A DNA stretch of 64,000 nt from Burkholderia contaminans (GTDB lineage Bacteria > Pseudomonadota > Gammaproteobacteria > Burkholderiales > Burkholderiaceae). The position numbers were made by a program, and so were the translations under genes. Below, piece by piece: positions 46,142-56,447 of the stretch. The notes under the pieces were generated by a model. It had not been told where the DNA came from. It saw only the letters and a list, made by a program, of their open reading frames with translations, and did not search any database. The DNA lies in assembly GCF_029633825.1 (NCBI RefSeq), contig NZ_CP090640.1, positions 2,232,001-2,296,000 on the forward strand. Direction: 5' to 3'. Within the stretch, counting starts at the first letter, position 1, and each line of letters begins with the position of its first letter.

Positions 46142-47494
46142 TCAGCGCACGAGGCAGGGGCGCTTGTTGTTGAAGGTCCACCCCGGAATCAAATACTGCA
46201 TCGCCGCCGCGTCGTCACGGGCACCGAGTCCGTGCTGCTTGTACAGCTCGTGCGCGACCGCGACGGCATCCATGTCGATATCGATGCCGAGCCCCGGCCG
46301 CTTCGGCACCTCGACCAGCCCGTTCTCGATCTTCAGCGGTTCGCGCGTCAGCCGCTCGCCGTCCTGCCAGATCCAGTGCGTGTCGATCGCGGTGACCTGG
46401 CCCGGCGCGGCGGCCGCGACGTGCGTGAACATCGCGAGCGACACGTCGAAGTGGTTGTTCGAATGCGAGCCCCACGTAAGGCCCCAGTCGCGGCACATCT
46501 GCGCGACGCGCACCGAACCCTGCATCGTCCAGAAGTGCGGATCGGCGAGCGGGATGTCGACGGCCTGCAGCTGCACCGCGTGACCCATTTGCCGCCAGTC
46601 GGTCGCAATCATGTTGGTGGCGGTCGGCAGCCCCGTCGCGCGGCGGAATTCGGCCATCACCTCGCGGCCCGAGTAGCCGTTCTCCGCGCCGCACGGATCT
46701 TCCGCGTACGCGAGCACATGATGCTGGTCGCGGCACAGCCGCACGGCCTCGTCGAGCGACCACGCACCGTTCGGGTCGAGCGTCACGCGCGCGTCGGGGA
46801 AGCGCTCGGCGAGCGCCGTCACGGCCTCGATCTCGCTCGCGCCTTCGAATACGCCGCCCTTCAGCTTGAAGTCGTTGAAGCCGTAGCGCGCATGTGCTGC
46901 CTCGGCTAGCCGCACGACAGCCTCGGGCGTCAGCGCGGCTTCGTCGCGCACGCGCGTCCAGTCGTCGGTCGCGCCGCTGCCGTCGCGGTAGGCGAGCGCG
47001 GTCTTCGTGCGGTCACCGATGTAGAACAGGTAGCCGAGCATTTCGACGCGCTCGCGCTGCTGGCCCTCGCCAAGCAGCGCGGCGACCGGCACGCCGAGAT
47101 GCTGGCCGAGCAGGTCGAGCAGCGCGGCTTCGAGCGCGGTGACCGCGTGGATCGTCGTGCGCAGGTCGAAGGTTTGCAGCCCGCGGCCGCTCGCGTCGCG
47201 GTCGGCGAAGGTGCGCCGCACGTCGTTGAGCACCGCGTGGTAATTGCCGACCGGCTGGCCGACGACGAGCGCGCGCGCATCGTCGAGCGTGCGGCGGATG
47301 CTTTCGCCGCCGGGGACTTCGCCGACGCCGGTGCGGCCCGCGCTGTCCTTCAGGATCACGAGGTTGCGGGTGAAGAACGGGCCGTGTGCGCCGCTCAGGT
47401 TGAGCAGCATGCTGTCGTGGCCGGCGACCGGAATCGCTTGCAGGTCGACGATACGCGGCGTGTCGTGGGAGGGCGAGGCAGTGACGGCGTTCAT
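46142..47494 (-). CDS. gudD: Glucarate dehydratase
   Basis: 450 residues from the ATG at 47494; the frame upstream is not conserved-looking. Enolase superfamily: catalytic Lys in [11 protein letters not shown], metal ligands in [15 protein letters not shown] and YAEDPCG, general base His in [18 protein letters not shown]. Turns D-glucarate (and idarate) into 5-keto-4-deoxyglucarate. Divergent from a FadR-type regulator that probably controls it. No transporter or aldolase is adjacent. Confidence 0.95.
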   Translation of the reverse strand: MNAVTASPSHDTPRIVDLQAIPVAGHDSMLLNLSGAHGPFFTRNLVILKDSAGRTGVGEVPGGESIRRTLDDARALVVGQPVGNYHAVLNDVRRTFADRDASGRGLQTFDLRTTIHAVTALEAALLDLLGQHLGVPVAALLGEGQQRERVEMLGYLFYIGDRTKTALAYRDGSGATDDWTRVRDEAALTPEAVVRLAEAAHARYGFNDFKLKGGVFEGASEIEAVTALAERFPDARVTLDPNGAWSLDEAVRLCRDQHHVLAYAEDPCGAENGYSGREVMAEFRRATGLPTATNMIATDWRQMGHAVQLQAVDIPLADPHFWTMQGSVRVAQMCRDWGLTWGSHSNNHFDVSLAMFTHVAAAAPGQVTAIDTHWIWQDGERLTREPLKIENGLVEVPKRPGLGIDIDMDAVAVAHELYKQHGLGARDDAAAMQYLIPGWTFNNKRPCLVR

Positions 47495-47852
47495 GGGCGG
47501 CGATGGCGAAAGGGTGGGCAATGCCGTGCGGCAAATGCTTTGCCGCGCGCGACGGGAGGTGCGATCATTCGACAACCGACGTGCGCGGCGCGCAAGCCCC
47601 GCAGGTCGACGCAACCCGAAACGGGGTGGGAGCGACAACCTGACCAGCGGAGCGCGGAACGCGAACGCTGGCTGATCGTAAAGCATGGGACCGGGCGACG
47701 CAGGAATGCTCGCTTGAGTCGACAGGAGATCCGTGTTTCGATCATCAGTCGTCGGATGACTTGTGACGCAGTATAATGAATCATCGGCTTTCGCTCAAAC
47801 CCCGCGTAAACCCTCGGCCCACATTACGATCATTCAAAAAGGAACCGGCCTC
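47495..47852. other. gudD/regulator divergent intergenic region
   Basis: About 358 bp without a gene. Holds the operator-like palindrome and TATAAT described separately, and TTTACGAT on the minus strand near 47680, which may be part of the gudD promoter. Confidence 0.5.
47747..47777 (+). promoter_or_regulatory. Operator-like palindrome and -10 of the FadR-type regulator gene
   Basis: AGTCGTCGGATGACT (47747-47761) is an imperfect 15-bp palindrome (AGTC, GTC/GAT arms, GACT) covering the -35 of a promoter whose -10 is TATAAT (47772-47777). A flanking TCATC-N8-GATGA repeat overlaps it. FadR-type proteins bind short palindromes of this size. Confidence 0.5.
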
Positions 47853-48602
47853 ATGTCCGTGCCTACGCTTCCCGCAGCGCCGCGCCGTCGCGCACGCAGC
47901 CTCGCACAAGATGTCGTCGACGCGCTGACCGCGCAGATCGAAAACGGCGCGCTGCGTCCCGGCGACAAGCTGCCGACCGAAACCGAAGTCATGGCGGCGC
48001 AGGGCGTGAGCCGGACGGTCGTGCGCGAGGCGATCTCGCGGATGCAGGCGAGCGGCCTCATCGAGACGCGCCACGGCATCGGCAGCTTCGTGCTGGAGCC
48101 GTCGCGCCGCCAGACGCTCGGCATCGACCCGGCGACGATCACGACGCTGCGCGACGTGCTCGCGGTGCTGGAACTGCGCATCAGCCTCGAGAGCGAATGC
48201 GCGAGCCTTGCCGCGCAACGCGCGAACGATACCGACCTGGCCGCGCTGCGGCGCGCGCTCGACGCGATCGCATCGGGGGCGGGCGGCGGCCGCGACACGG
48301 CGCAGCTCGACTTCCAGTTCCACCTGCAGATCGCGCAGTCCACCGGCAACCGCTATTTCGTCGACATCATGACGCAGCTCGGCACGTCGATCATCCCGCG
48401 CACGCGCGTGAATTCGGCCCGCTTTGCCGGCGACGATCTGGAGCGCTACGTCGGCCGGCTGAACCACGAGCACGAGGATATCTACGAGGCGATCGCGCGC
48501 CACGACCCGGAAGCGGCGCGCGCCGCGATGCGCACGCACCTCACCAACAGCCGCGAGCGGCTGCGCCGCGCGCACGAGGCGGCGGAGGCCGAGGCCGGCT
48601 GA
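47853..48602 (+). CDS. FadR/GntR-family regulator (FCD domain)
   Basis: 249 residues from the ATG at 47853 (AAAGGA 8 nt upstream). N-terminal winged HTH: LAQDVVDALTAQIENGALRP and DKLPTETEVMAAQGVSRTVV; C-terminal FCD with DFQFHLQIAQSTGNRYFVDI and LNHEHEDIYEAIARHDPEAA (metal or acid ligand His). Divergent from gudD; probable repressor of glucarate use. Confidence 0.92.
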   Translation: MSVPTLPAAPRRRARSLAQDVVDALTAQIENGALRPGDKLPTETEVMAAQGVSRTVVREAISRMQASGLIETRHGIGSFVLEPSRRQTLGIDPATITTLRDVLAVLELRISLESECASLAAQRANDTDLAALRRALDAIASGAGGGRDTAQLDFQFHLQIAQSTGNRYFVDIMTQLGTSIIPRTRVNSARFAGDDLERYVGRLNHEHEDIYEAIARHDPEAARAAMRTHLTNSRERLRRAHEAAEAEAG

Positions 48603-48739
48603 CGCACCGGGCCGCGCGGCCCGCCGTGCCGCCGGCCCGGTCGAATCGCCCTAACATCAGTCGTCATACAAGGTCGATATCCATTCATCGATCACCGGGG
48701 CCGGGCGGCGTTGCCGCCGCCGGCCGCCGGCACCTCCGA

Positions 48740-49888
48740 TCAGCCTCCCTTCGTCGTGATCGTCTTCCACGCGCCGTTCTTCACCTGGTACAACGTCGAC
48801 ATCCCGCTCTTCAGCGAGCCGTCGTTCGCGAACGAGATGCGGCCGGTGACACCTTCGAAGTCGATCTTCTTCAGCGCCGGGCGATAGACCTTCGGGTCGA
48901 TCGAGCCGGCCGCCTGCATCGCCTTGATCGCCGCCCACGCCGCGTCGTAGCCGAACTGCGCGTACGACAGCACGTCGACGCCGAAGCGCTTCTTGAAACG
49001 CTGTTCGAAATCCTTCCCTTGCGGCAACTCGTCGAGCGGCCGGCCGTATTCCCACGCCATCGCACCTTCGGCGGCCGGGCCCGCGATCTTGATGAACTCG
49101 TTGTCCTTCACGCCGCCGCCGCCGACGAACTGCGCGTTCAGCCCGAGCTGGCGCATCTGCTTGATGAAGTTCGCGGCGAGCGAATCGAGGCCGCCGAAGA
49201 AGATCAGGTCGGGGTTCTTCGCCTTCAGGCTCGTGATCTGCGCGCGGAAGTCGACCGCCTGGTTGCTGGTGAACTCGCGGCCGATGAGGTTGCCGCCTGC
49301 GGCCTTCACGGCCTTCTCGAACTCGTCGGCCTCGCCCTGGCCGAACGCGGTGCGGTCGTCGATGATCGCGATGCGCTTCGCCTTCGTCACGTCGACCGCG
49401 TACTTGCCCGCATTGCCGGCGTTCTGGCCGTCGGTCGCGATCACCATGAACATGTTCGCGAGCCCGCGCGCGGTGAGCGTCGGGTTGGTCGCGGCCGGAT
49501 CGATCACCGGGATGCCGGCCTTGTCGTAGACCACCGACGCCGGAATCGTCGTCCCCGAGTTGAAGTGGCCGACCACGACCGACACGTTTTGGTCGACGAG
49601 CGCCTGCGCGGCCTGCACGCCGATGCGCGGGTCGGCCTGGTCGTCCTGCACGACGAGGTTGAAGTGGGCAGGCTTGCCGGCGATCTGCACCTTCTGCGCG
49701 ACGGCGTCGTCGAGCGCGAGCTGCACGCCGTTCTGCAGGTCCTTGCCGTAACCGGCGTTCACGCCCGTGAGCGGCGCGGCGAAGCCGACCTTCACGTCGG
49801 TCGAATCGGCGGCCTGGGCGGCCTGTTGCGAGAGGAGGGCAAGCGCGGATGCAATCGACACCGACAGCAGGGAATGACGGAATTTCAT
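48740..49888 (-). CDS. Branched-chain amino acid type ABC binding protein
   Basis: 382 residues. Signal peptide to about residue 26 (SQQAAQA). Type I periplasmic fold: VKVGFAAPLTGVNAGYGKDL, VVVGHFNSGTTIPASVVYDK and IAIIDDRTAFGQGEADEFEK match LivJ/LivK. RBS AAGAGGAA 5 nt upstream. No LivHMGF permease genes nearby, so it may serve a transporter elsewhere. Confidence 0.93.
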   Translation of the reverse strand: MKFRHSLLSVSIASALALLSQQAAQAADSTDVKVGFAAPLTGVNAGYGKDLQNGVQLALDDAVAQKVQIAGKPAHFNLVVQDDQADPRIGVQAAQALVDQNVSVVVGHFNSGTTIPASVVYDKAGIPVIDPAATNPTLTARGLANMFMVIATDGQNAGNAGKYAVDVTKAKRIAIIDDRTAFGQGEADEFEKAVKAAGGNLIGREFTSNQAVDFRAQITSLKAKNPDLIFFGGLDSLAANFIKQMRQLGLNAQFVGGGGVKDNEFIKIAGPAAEGAMAWEYGRPLDELPQGKDFEQRFKKRFGVDVLSYAQFGYDAAWAAIKAMQAAGSIDPKVYRPALKKIDFEGVTGRISFANDGSLKSGMSTLYQVKNGAWKTITTKGG

Positions 49889-50256
49889 GTTGTTCCTCTT
49901 GTTCGACACGTGCGAGTGAGTACCGCATGCGCTCGGGCGGGCCGGACGCGTGCGACGGGCGGGCGGTTCGACCGCTTCTCGGAATCGGGCGGGGAGGTCG
50001 GCATCGTTATCCTCGGAAGAATCTCCCGTCGGGCTCCGCGAAGAAGCGCCCCGATCGCCTCGATATATAGGTCGCCGATATGCCCGGGTCTTGGCGATTC
50101 GCCGCGCATTCGGTGCGGATTTGCGCATAGCTTCCGCGCGAGCGGGGGCAGCCGGTATCGGGAGTTTCCCGTCGCGAACGGAGCGGGTGGAGAGGAGGGA
50201 GCGAGGGGCGGGAAGGCGGCGCGGCCCGCCGGGGCCGCGCCGCGCAGGGGATGCCG
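49889..50256. other. Intergenic region between the binding protein and plcN
   Basis: About 368 bp without a gene. Contains ATATATAGG near 50067 (a possible -10 on the minus strand for the binding protein), direct runs of purines at 50186-50215 and the GC-rich hairpin listed separately. Confidence 0.5.
50216..50243 (-). terminator. GC-rich hairpin downstream of plcN
   Basis: GCGGCGCGGCCC, loop GCCG, GGGCCGCGCCGC: a perfect 12-bp stem 14 nt after the plcN stop. No T tract, so it may protect the mRNA end or help Rho rather than terminate alone. Confidence 0.5.
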
Positions 50257-52401
50257 TCAGTCGGACAGGGCGTCCGATGCGGCTTCGGCATCGTCGTGCG
50301 ATGCGTGCGTGCGGATCAGCGGATCACTGGTGCTCGGGCGGCCGGTTTCGACGTGGCCCGCGAAGCGGCGCAGGAAGCCGAGCAGGCGGCCGTCGCTGAC
50401 GGTCAGGTCGTACCAGCCGTGGCTGCCGCGCAGATCCCAGTAGTCGTCGACCTGCTGGCCCGGCGCGAGGTCGAACGTGCGCGCGCGGCCGTGGTCGTAC
50501 GCGTTCGTGACCTTGAGCCGCACGGCCTTGTGGCCGCGGTTCATCAGGCGCAGCGTGATGTTGCCGTTCGCGACGTCGTAGCCGTAGATCACCTCGGGGT
50601 TCACGTTCGCGCTGCCGACGCCGGTCGCGAACGGGCCGCGGAAATGGCAGTAGAAGCCGTTCGGGCCGTACACGTCGAGGTCGTACAGGCCGAGCGACGC
50701 CGCGGCGCTCCACGTGTCGGCGATCCGCTTGCCGGCTTCGACCGTGTACGCCCACGGGCCGTCGAGGCGATTGCGCGACTGCACCTGGAACGCGGCGCCT
50801 GCCCGGCCCGTGTTCGCGAAGGTCAGCCGGAACTGGCCGTTCACCGATTCGACGCGGCCATGCACGAACAGCTCGTACGGCAGCGCGCGCGCCGGACGCA
50901 GCCCGGCCTCCTGCTTCGGCAGCTTCTGCAGCACCGGCGGCACCGGGATGTAGTCGGGATGGCGCAGCCGGTCAGGCGGCGCATAGCCGCTCGTGTCCGG
51001 CAGCGTCGGCCAGCCGGCATCGGCCGTCGCGAAATCGAACGCGGCGGTCAGGTCGCCGCACACCGTGCGGCGCCACGGCGAGATGTTGCCGGCCTTGACC
51101 GGGTATTGCGCGCCGAAACGCGCTTCGATGAATTGCAGCAGCGACGTGTGATCGTAGGTCTGCGAGCAGACCCAGCCGCCCTTCGTCCACGGCGACACGA
51201 CGAGCATCGGCACGCGCGGCCCGAGCCCGTACGGGCCGGCCATGTGCGATGCGTCGCCGGGGAACACCTCGTTGGTCGTCGCGACCGTCGACAGCCCGTT
51301 GTCGCGCGACTGCGGCGCGAACGGCGGCGGCACGTGGTCGAAGAAGCCGTCGTTTTCGTCGTACGTGATGAAGAGCGCGGTCTTGCTCCACACCTCCGGA
51401 TTCGACACGAGCACTTGCAGTACCTGTTCGATGTACCACGCGCCGTAGTTCGCCGGCCAGTTCGGATGCTCGGAATACGCTTCCGGCGCGCAGATCCACG
51501 ACACCTGCGGCAGCGTGCCGTTCTTCACGTCCTGCTGCAGCACGTCGAACAGCGTGCCGCCCGCGCTGATGTTGGTGCCGGTGCGCGCCTTGTCGTACAG
51601 CGGCGTGCCGGGCAGCGCGTTGCGGTACTGGTTGAAGTAGAGCAGCGAGTTGTCGCCGTAGTTGCCGATGTACGGGTTCTGCGTCCAGCCCCACGACCCG
51701 GCGGCGTTCAGGCCGGTACCGACGTCCTGGTAGATCTTCCACGACACGCCGGCGTTCTCCAGCACTTCCGGATAGGTCGTCCAGCCGTAGCCCGCTTCCT
51801 CGTTGCCGAGCACCGGGCCGCCGCCCGTGCCGTCGTTGCCGACGTAGCCGGTCCACATGTAGTAGCGGTTCGGGTCGGTCGAGCTCGGGATCGCGCAGTG
51901 GTACGCGTCGCAGATCGTGAACGCGTCGGCGAGCTGGTAGTGGAACGGGATGTCGTCGCGCTTCAGGTACGCCATCGTCGTGGTGCCCTTGTTCGGCACC
52001 CACTGGTCGTAGCGGCCCTTGTTCCAGGCGGCGTGCATGTCCTGCCAGCCGTGCGGCAGGTCCTGCAGGAACTGCAGGCCGAGCTTGTCCGCGCCCGGGT
52101 GGAACGGCAGCAGCTCGGCCGGGCCGACCGGCTGGTGGAACACCGACTTGCCGTTCGCGAGGCGCAGCGGACGCGGGTCACCAAAGCCGCGGACACCGCG
52201 CATCGTGCCGAAGTAGTGGTCGAACGAGCGGTTCTCCTGCATCAGGATCACGATGTGTTCGATATCGCGGATGGTGCCGGTGCGGCGGTTCGCGGGAATC
52301 GCAAGCGCATCGCGAATCACCGGGGGGAACAGGTTCAGCGCGGCGGCGCCGGCGGTGCCGGCAGCGACGCGCAGGAAGTCACGACGGTTCGATCGGGTCA
52401 T
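50257..52401 (-). CDS. plcN: Tat-exported phospholipase C
   Basis: 714 residues from the ATG at 52401. Tat signal MTRSNRRDFLRVAAG; phosphoesterase domain starting DIEHIVILMQENRSFDHYFG and including YDENDGFFDHVPPP; two C-terminal DUF756 repeats (about 500-700). Hydrolyses phosphatidylcholine and, depending on type, sphingomyelin. A known class of secreted virulence enzymes in this genus. The symbol is by similarity to the non-haemolytic type; the haemolytic type cannot be excluded. Confidence 0.9.
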   Translation of the reverse strand: MTRSNRRDFLRVAAGTAGAAALNLFPPVIRDALAIPANRRTGTIRDIEHIVILMQENRSFDHYFGTMRGVRGFGDPRPLRLANGKSVFHQPVGPAELLPFHPGADKLGLQFLQDLPHGWQDMHAAWNKGRYDQWVPNKGTTTMAYLKRDDIPFHYQLADAFTICDAYHCAIPSSTDPNRYYMWTGYVGNDGTGGGPVLGNEEAGYGWTTYPEVLENAGVSWKIYQDVGTGLNAAGSWGWTQNPYIGNYGDNSLLYFNQYRNALPGTPLYDKARTGTNISAGGTLFDVLQQDVKNGTLPQVSWICAPEAYSEHPNWPANYGAWYIEQVLQVLVSNPEVWSKTALFITYDENDGFFDHVPPPFAPQSRDNGLSTVATTNEVFPGDASHMAGPYGLGPRVPMLVVSPWTKGGWVCSQTYDHTSLLQFIEARFGAQYPVKAGNISPWRRTVCGDLTAAFDFATADAGWPTLPDTSGYAPPDRLRHPDYIPVPPVLQKLPKQEAGLRPARALPYELFVHGRVESVNGQFRLTFANTGRAGAAFQVQSRNRLDGPWAYTVEAGKRIADTWSAAASLGLYDLDVYGPNGFYCHFRGPFATGVGSANVNPEVIYGYDVANGNITLRLMNRGHKAVRLKVTNAYDHGRARTFDLAPGQQVDDYWDLRGSHGWYDLTVSDGRLLGFLRRFAGHVETGRPSTSDPLIRTHASHDDAEAASDALSD

Positions 52402-52676
52402 GGTCGTTATCGTGTGATAAAGGGGGGAGCCGATTGGCAGGACCTGCTGGAAGGGCGCGCCCGGGTCGCAGGATGCGGCTGCGCCGGGTGGTGCCGCCGC
52501 GAGCATAGCGAGGAATCGGTGTCATTCATGTGAAGTCCGGAAACGTTTGCATTCGCGTCGAAGCGATATCGCAGCGGCGTCAGGACATCCATTCGCAGCA
52601 GTCGCGGTGCGGCAGGGATGAGGCGGGAATGCGGTGCGGGAGGCGCACCGGTAAAGCGGAAGGCGATGCCGGCGTG

Positions 52677-53537
52677 TCAGGCGTCCGTGACCCACGCGCC
52701 GAACCATTCGCTCGGGCGCGCGATTTCGTCCTGCGCGGCGACGAGTTCGAGCTCGTAGCGGCGCGCATCGTAGGTGGCCTTCACGACCGCATGCACGGCC
52801 GCGAGCGTGTGCTCGAACGCCGCGCGCACGGAGTCGCCGCGCAGCCGGCATGCGACGAAGATCGCGCTGGTCAGGTCGCCGACGCCGACCGGATGGCGCG
52901 GAAACGCATACAGCGGGCGCTGGCCGATCCATGCTTCGGTTTCGGTGACCGCGAGCATGTTGAAACGATCGGCGGGGCTGTTGCGGTCGTGCAGGTGCTT
53001 GACGAGGATGATCTGCGGTCCGCGGCGGATCAGCGAGCGGCAGGCTTCGACGGCTTCGGCGACGGTTTCGATACGCCGCCCGGCGAGCTTCTGCAGTTCG
53101 GTGTGGTTCGGTGACATGCCGTCCGCGAGCGCCGGCATTTCCTGGACGATGAACTCCTCGACGCCGGGCTCGGGCCGGATGCCGCCCGTCTGGCCCATCG
53201 CCGGATCGCAGAAGTACCACGCGTTCGGGTTCATCGCCTTCACCGAGCGGACGATCTCGACAGCCGCACGCGCCTGCGGCGGCGAGCCGAGGAACCCGGA
53301 CAGCACGGCGTCGCAGCGCTTGAGTGCGCCGATCGCGGCGATGCCGTCGACGAGCTGCTCCATCTTCGCGGCATCGATCGCGCTGCCGGCCCAGTGACCG
53401 TACTGCATGTGATTCGACAACTGCACGGTATTGAGCGGCCAGACGTTGACGCCGAGGCGCTGCATCGGGAACACGGCCGCACTGTTGCCGGCATGGCCGT
53501 AGATGACGTGCGACTGAATGCTGAGGACGTTTTTCAT
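52677..53537 (-). CDS. pdxY: Pyridoxal kinase PdxY
   Basis: 286 residues from the ATG at 53537. [48 protein letters not shown], and the GxGD-type [13 protein letters not shown]. Salvages pyridoxal to PLP, complementing PdxJ encoded at 19523. Confidence 0.95.
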   Translation of the reverse strand: MKNVLSIQSHVIYGHAGNSAAVFPMQRLGVNVWPLNTVQLSNHMQYGHWAGSAIDAAKMEQLVDGIAAIGALKRCDAVLSGFLGSPPQARAAVEIVRSVKAMNPNAWYFCDPAMGQTGGIRPEPGVEEFIVQEMPALADGMSPNHTELQKLAGRRIETVAEAVEACRSLIRRGPQIILVKHLHDRNSPADRFNMLAVTETEAWIGQRPLYAFPRHPVGVGDLTSAIFVACRLRGDSVRAAFEHTLAAVHAVVKATYDARRYELELVAAQDEIARPSEWFGAWVTDA

Positions 53538-53710
53538 GGGAATCGCCTGCACGCGTTTCAGGGTCACGTCACACGATACCCGAGTTCGTCGCGCGCGCGT
53601 AAGTCGCGCGGCCCCGGAGTGTTGCGCGCCGTCGTCAGCGCGACCGCGTAGAATCGCGGGGCGCGAGGCGGCCCGGCCGCCCGCGTGCGTCTCCAATCAC
53701 CGTGATCGCC

Positions 53711-54772
53711 ATGCTTTCGATTCGCAAGATGTTGTTCGTCGCGCGCGCTGCCGTGCTCGGCGCGGGTGTCGCCGTTGCGTGCGCCCTGCCTGCCATGGCG
53801 GCCGCCGCATCGCCCGCCGGCAACGACGGGCCCGTGTATGGCCCGCGCCTGGAAGGGTTCACCTATCCGGCGCCCGTGCATCTCTACACGTTCGTGTCAC
53901 AGCGCGAAACCCTCGAGATGGCCTACCTCGACGTGCAGCCGGCCCACCCGAACGGCCGCACCGTCGTGCTGCTGCACGGGAAGAACTTCTGCGCGGCGAC
54001 CTGGGAGGACACGATCGGCGTGCTGAGCCGCGCCGGCTATCGCGTGATTGCGCCGGACCAGATCGGCTTCTGCAAGTCGTCGAAGCCCGATCGCTACCAG
54101 TACAGCTTCCAGCAGCTTGCACGCAATACGCACGCGCTGCTCGAAGCGGTGGGGGTAAAGTCGGCGACGATCGTCGGCCACTCGACGGGCGGGATGCTCG
54201 CGATGCGCTACGCACTGATGTATCCGAAGGCGACCGACCAGCTCGTGCTCGTGAACCCGATCGGCCTCGAGGACTGGAAGGCGCTCGGCGTGCCGCCGCT
54301 GCCGGTCGACTACTGGTATGCGCGCGAACTGAAGACCACGGCCGACGGCATCCGCCGCTACGAGCAGGGCACGTACTACGCGGGCAAGTGGTCGCCGTCG
54401 TACGAGCGCTGGGTGCAGATGCTGGCCGGGATGTACCGTGGCGCCGGTCGCGACGCGGTCGCATGGAACTCCGCGCTGATCTACGACATGATCCTCACGC
54501 AGCCAGTGGTCTATGAACTCGGCGCGATCCGCGTGCCGACGCTGCTGATGATCGGCGACAAGGACACGACCGCGATCGGCAAGGACGTTTCGCCGCCCGA
54601 CGTGCATGCGAAGCTCGGCCGCTACCCGGAACTCGCGAAGCGCACGCAGGCGGCGATTCCCGGCGCGCAACTCGTCGAGTTCCCGGCGCTCGGGCACGCG
54701 CCGCAGATACAGGATCCGGACGCGTTCCACAAGGCGCTGCTCGACGGGCTGGAGGCCGTGCGCCCGCAGTGA
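53711..54772 (+). CDS. Exported alpha/beta hydrolase
   Basis: 353 residues; ATG 53711 taken, with a GTG 9 nt upstream as alternative. Signal peptide to about AMAAAA. Oxyanion-hole VVLLHGKNFCAATWEDTIGV, nucleophile Ser in TIVGHSTGGMLAMRYAL, acid in LLMIGDKDTTA and His in PALGHAPQIQDP complete the triad. Periplasmic esterase or haloperoxidase-like enzyme; substrate unknown. Confidence 0.9.
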   Translation: MLSIRKMLFVARAAVLGAGVAVACALPAMAAAASPAGNDGPVYGPRLEGFTYPAPVHLYTFVSQRETLEMAYLDVQPAHPNGRTVVLLHGKNFCAATWEDTIGVLSRAGYRVIAPDQIGFCKSSKPDRYQYSFQQLARNTHALLEAVGVKSATIVGHSTGGMLAMRYALMYPKATDQLVLVNPIGLEDWKALGVPPLPVDYWYARELKTTADGIRRYEQGTYYAGKWSPSYERWVQMLAGMYRGAGRDAVAWNSALIYDMILTQPVVYELGAIRVPTLLMIGDKDTTAIGKDVSPPDVHAKLGRYPELAKRTQAAIPGAQLVEFPALGHAPQIQDPDAFHKALLDGLEAVRPQ

Positions 54773-54808
54773 TGCGGGGCCGGCCGCGGGCGGCCCGGGC
54801 GTGCGCCG

Positions 54809-55807
54809 TCAGCGCGTTTCGCTCGCGAGCTCGTCGCGGATCTGCGCGGTCAATTCGAACGAGCGCAGCCGTGCCGCGTGATCGTAGATCTGTGCGGTGA
54901 CGATCAGCTCGTCGGCGCCCGTCTGCGCGATGCGGTCGCGCAGCTTGTCGCGCACCGTGTCGCGCGAGCCGACGGCGGCGAACGACAGCGAATGCGCAAC
55001 CGTCGCGAGTTCGAGCTCGTTCGCCTCGAGCACGTCGACCGGCGGCGGCAGCTTGCCCGGCGTGCCGCGCCGCAGGTTGATGAACTGCTGCTGCAGCGAC
55101 GTGAACAGGCGCCGCGCCTCGTCGTCGGTGTCGGCGACGAACACGTTGACGCCGACCATCGCATGCGGCTTCGGCCATGCGTCCGACGGCCGGTACTGCG
55201 CACGATAGATCTCGAGCGCGCGCATCAGGTAATCCGGCGCGAAGTGCGAAGCGAACGCGAACGGCAGCCCGAGCATCGCGGCGAGCTGGGCGCTGAACAG
55301 GCTCGAGCCGAGCAGCCACACGGGCACGTCGAGCCCTGCGCCGGGCACCGCGCGCACGCGCTGGCCGGGCACCGGCTCCGCGAAGTAGCGCTGCAGCTCG
55401 GCGACATCATCCGGAAACGAGTCGGCGCTGCCGATCAGGTCGCGGCGCAGCGCGCGCGACGTGGTCTGGTCGGTGCCGGGCGCGCGGCCGAGGCCGAGGT
55501 CGATGCGCCCCGGATACAGCGACGCGAGCGTGCCGAACTGCTCGGCGATCACGAGCGGCGCATGGTTCGGCAGCATGATGCCGCCGGACCCGACCCGGAT
55601 CGTCCGCGTGGCGCCCGCGACATGGCCGATCACGACGGCCGTCGCCGCGCTCGCGATGCCGGGCATGTTGTGATGCTCGGCGAGCCAGTAGCGCCGGTAA
55701 CCCCAGCGTTCCGCATGCTGCGCGAGATCGACGGTATTGCGGAATGCCTGGGAAGCGTCGGCGCCGGCCGGAATGGGGGCGAGATCGAGTACGGAAAACG
55801 GAGTCAT
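54809..55807 (-). CDS. LLM-class flavin-dependent monooxygenase
   Basis: 332 residues from the ATG at 55807. [40 protein letters not shown] and [20 protein letters not shown] are the luciferase-like signature (YhbW/bacterial luciferase alpha group). Uses reduced flavin. Convergent with the hydrolase; no partner reductase is adjacent. Confidence 0.92.
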   Translation of the reverse strand: MTPFSVLDLAPIPAGADASQAFRNTVDLAQHAERWGYRRYWLAEHHNMPGIASAATAVVIGHVAGATRTIRVGSGGIMLPNHAPLVIAEQFGTLASLYPGRIDLGLGRAPGTDQTTSRALRRDLIGSADSFPDDVAELQRYFAEPVPGQRVRAVPGAGLDVPVWLLGSSLFSAQLAAMLGLPFAFASHFAPDYLMRALEIYRAQYRPSDAWPKPHAMVGVNVFVADTDDEARRLFTSLQQQFINLRRGTPGKLPPPVDVLEANELELATVAHSLSFAAVGSRDTVRDKLRDRIAQTGADELIVTAQIYDHAARLRSFELTAQIRDELASETR

Positions 55808-56447
55808 CGGATGGCCTTCGAAAGGGGCGCGCGCGGTGATGCGCTGACGCAACAAATGCCAAGGATTTTGCCAAAGGGTTCCGGAACGTGCTGGAGGCGG
55901 CCCGATACCCATGCGCCTTTCAGGGGTGCCGGGTCGAATTCGGTGATTGTTGCGAAAATCAATCTAATCGCCGATTAATTACCGATCTTTACGTCGATTG
56001 GGTGTGAATCCGCATCGACGTACAAATCTGCACGAAACGTTTGATTTTCAAGACTGCAATACGCCTGCAAACCGCTTACGCTAATGTCGACGCGGATGCA
56101 GCCAAATGGTTCGCAGTCTGCGCAGCTTTGCCGGAATTGCACCAGTCCGTTTCTCGTAGTGCCGAGCGCAGGGTGCCGCAGGCTGCTAAAATCCGGCGCC
56201 TGCCCATGTTGTGCCGAAGGTAGCCATACGCGTCTTCCCGTATCCCGTCCGGGTGTCGCGCGGAAATGCACCACGCGAAGCCGGGCATGGCCATACCCAC
56301 AGGATGGGTCGAGCCTCCCTCATACACAGACGCTGCTGGAACAAGGAGTCGGGTCGTGCCCGCGTTCGCCGTTGCCGGAATACCGAATCACGCTCAATCA
56401 CGCTCACGCATTCTCCATGGCGTTCAGGTCGCCGGGAGGCGTCGCGC
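55808..56447. other. Long intergenic region upstream of hpnI
   Basis: About 640 bp with no gene I can support; small frames on both strands do not resemble known proteins. GC is clearly lower at 55940-56110. Visible: GATTG/CAATC arms at 55944-55963 and the palindrome TAATCG-C-CGATTA (55965-55977), and an extended -10 at 56184-56192. Confidence 0.55.
56184..56192 (+). promoter_or_regulatory. Candidate extended -10 promoter for hpnI
   Basis: TGCTAAAAT, an extended -10, 256 nt before hpnI; the -35 is not recognisable. It would give a leader of about 250 nt. Confidence 0.35.

Noticed and set aside
55975..56327. Small frames on both strands upstream of hpnI
   Set aside because: No ribosome-binding site, no family resemblance, and they overlap one another.
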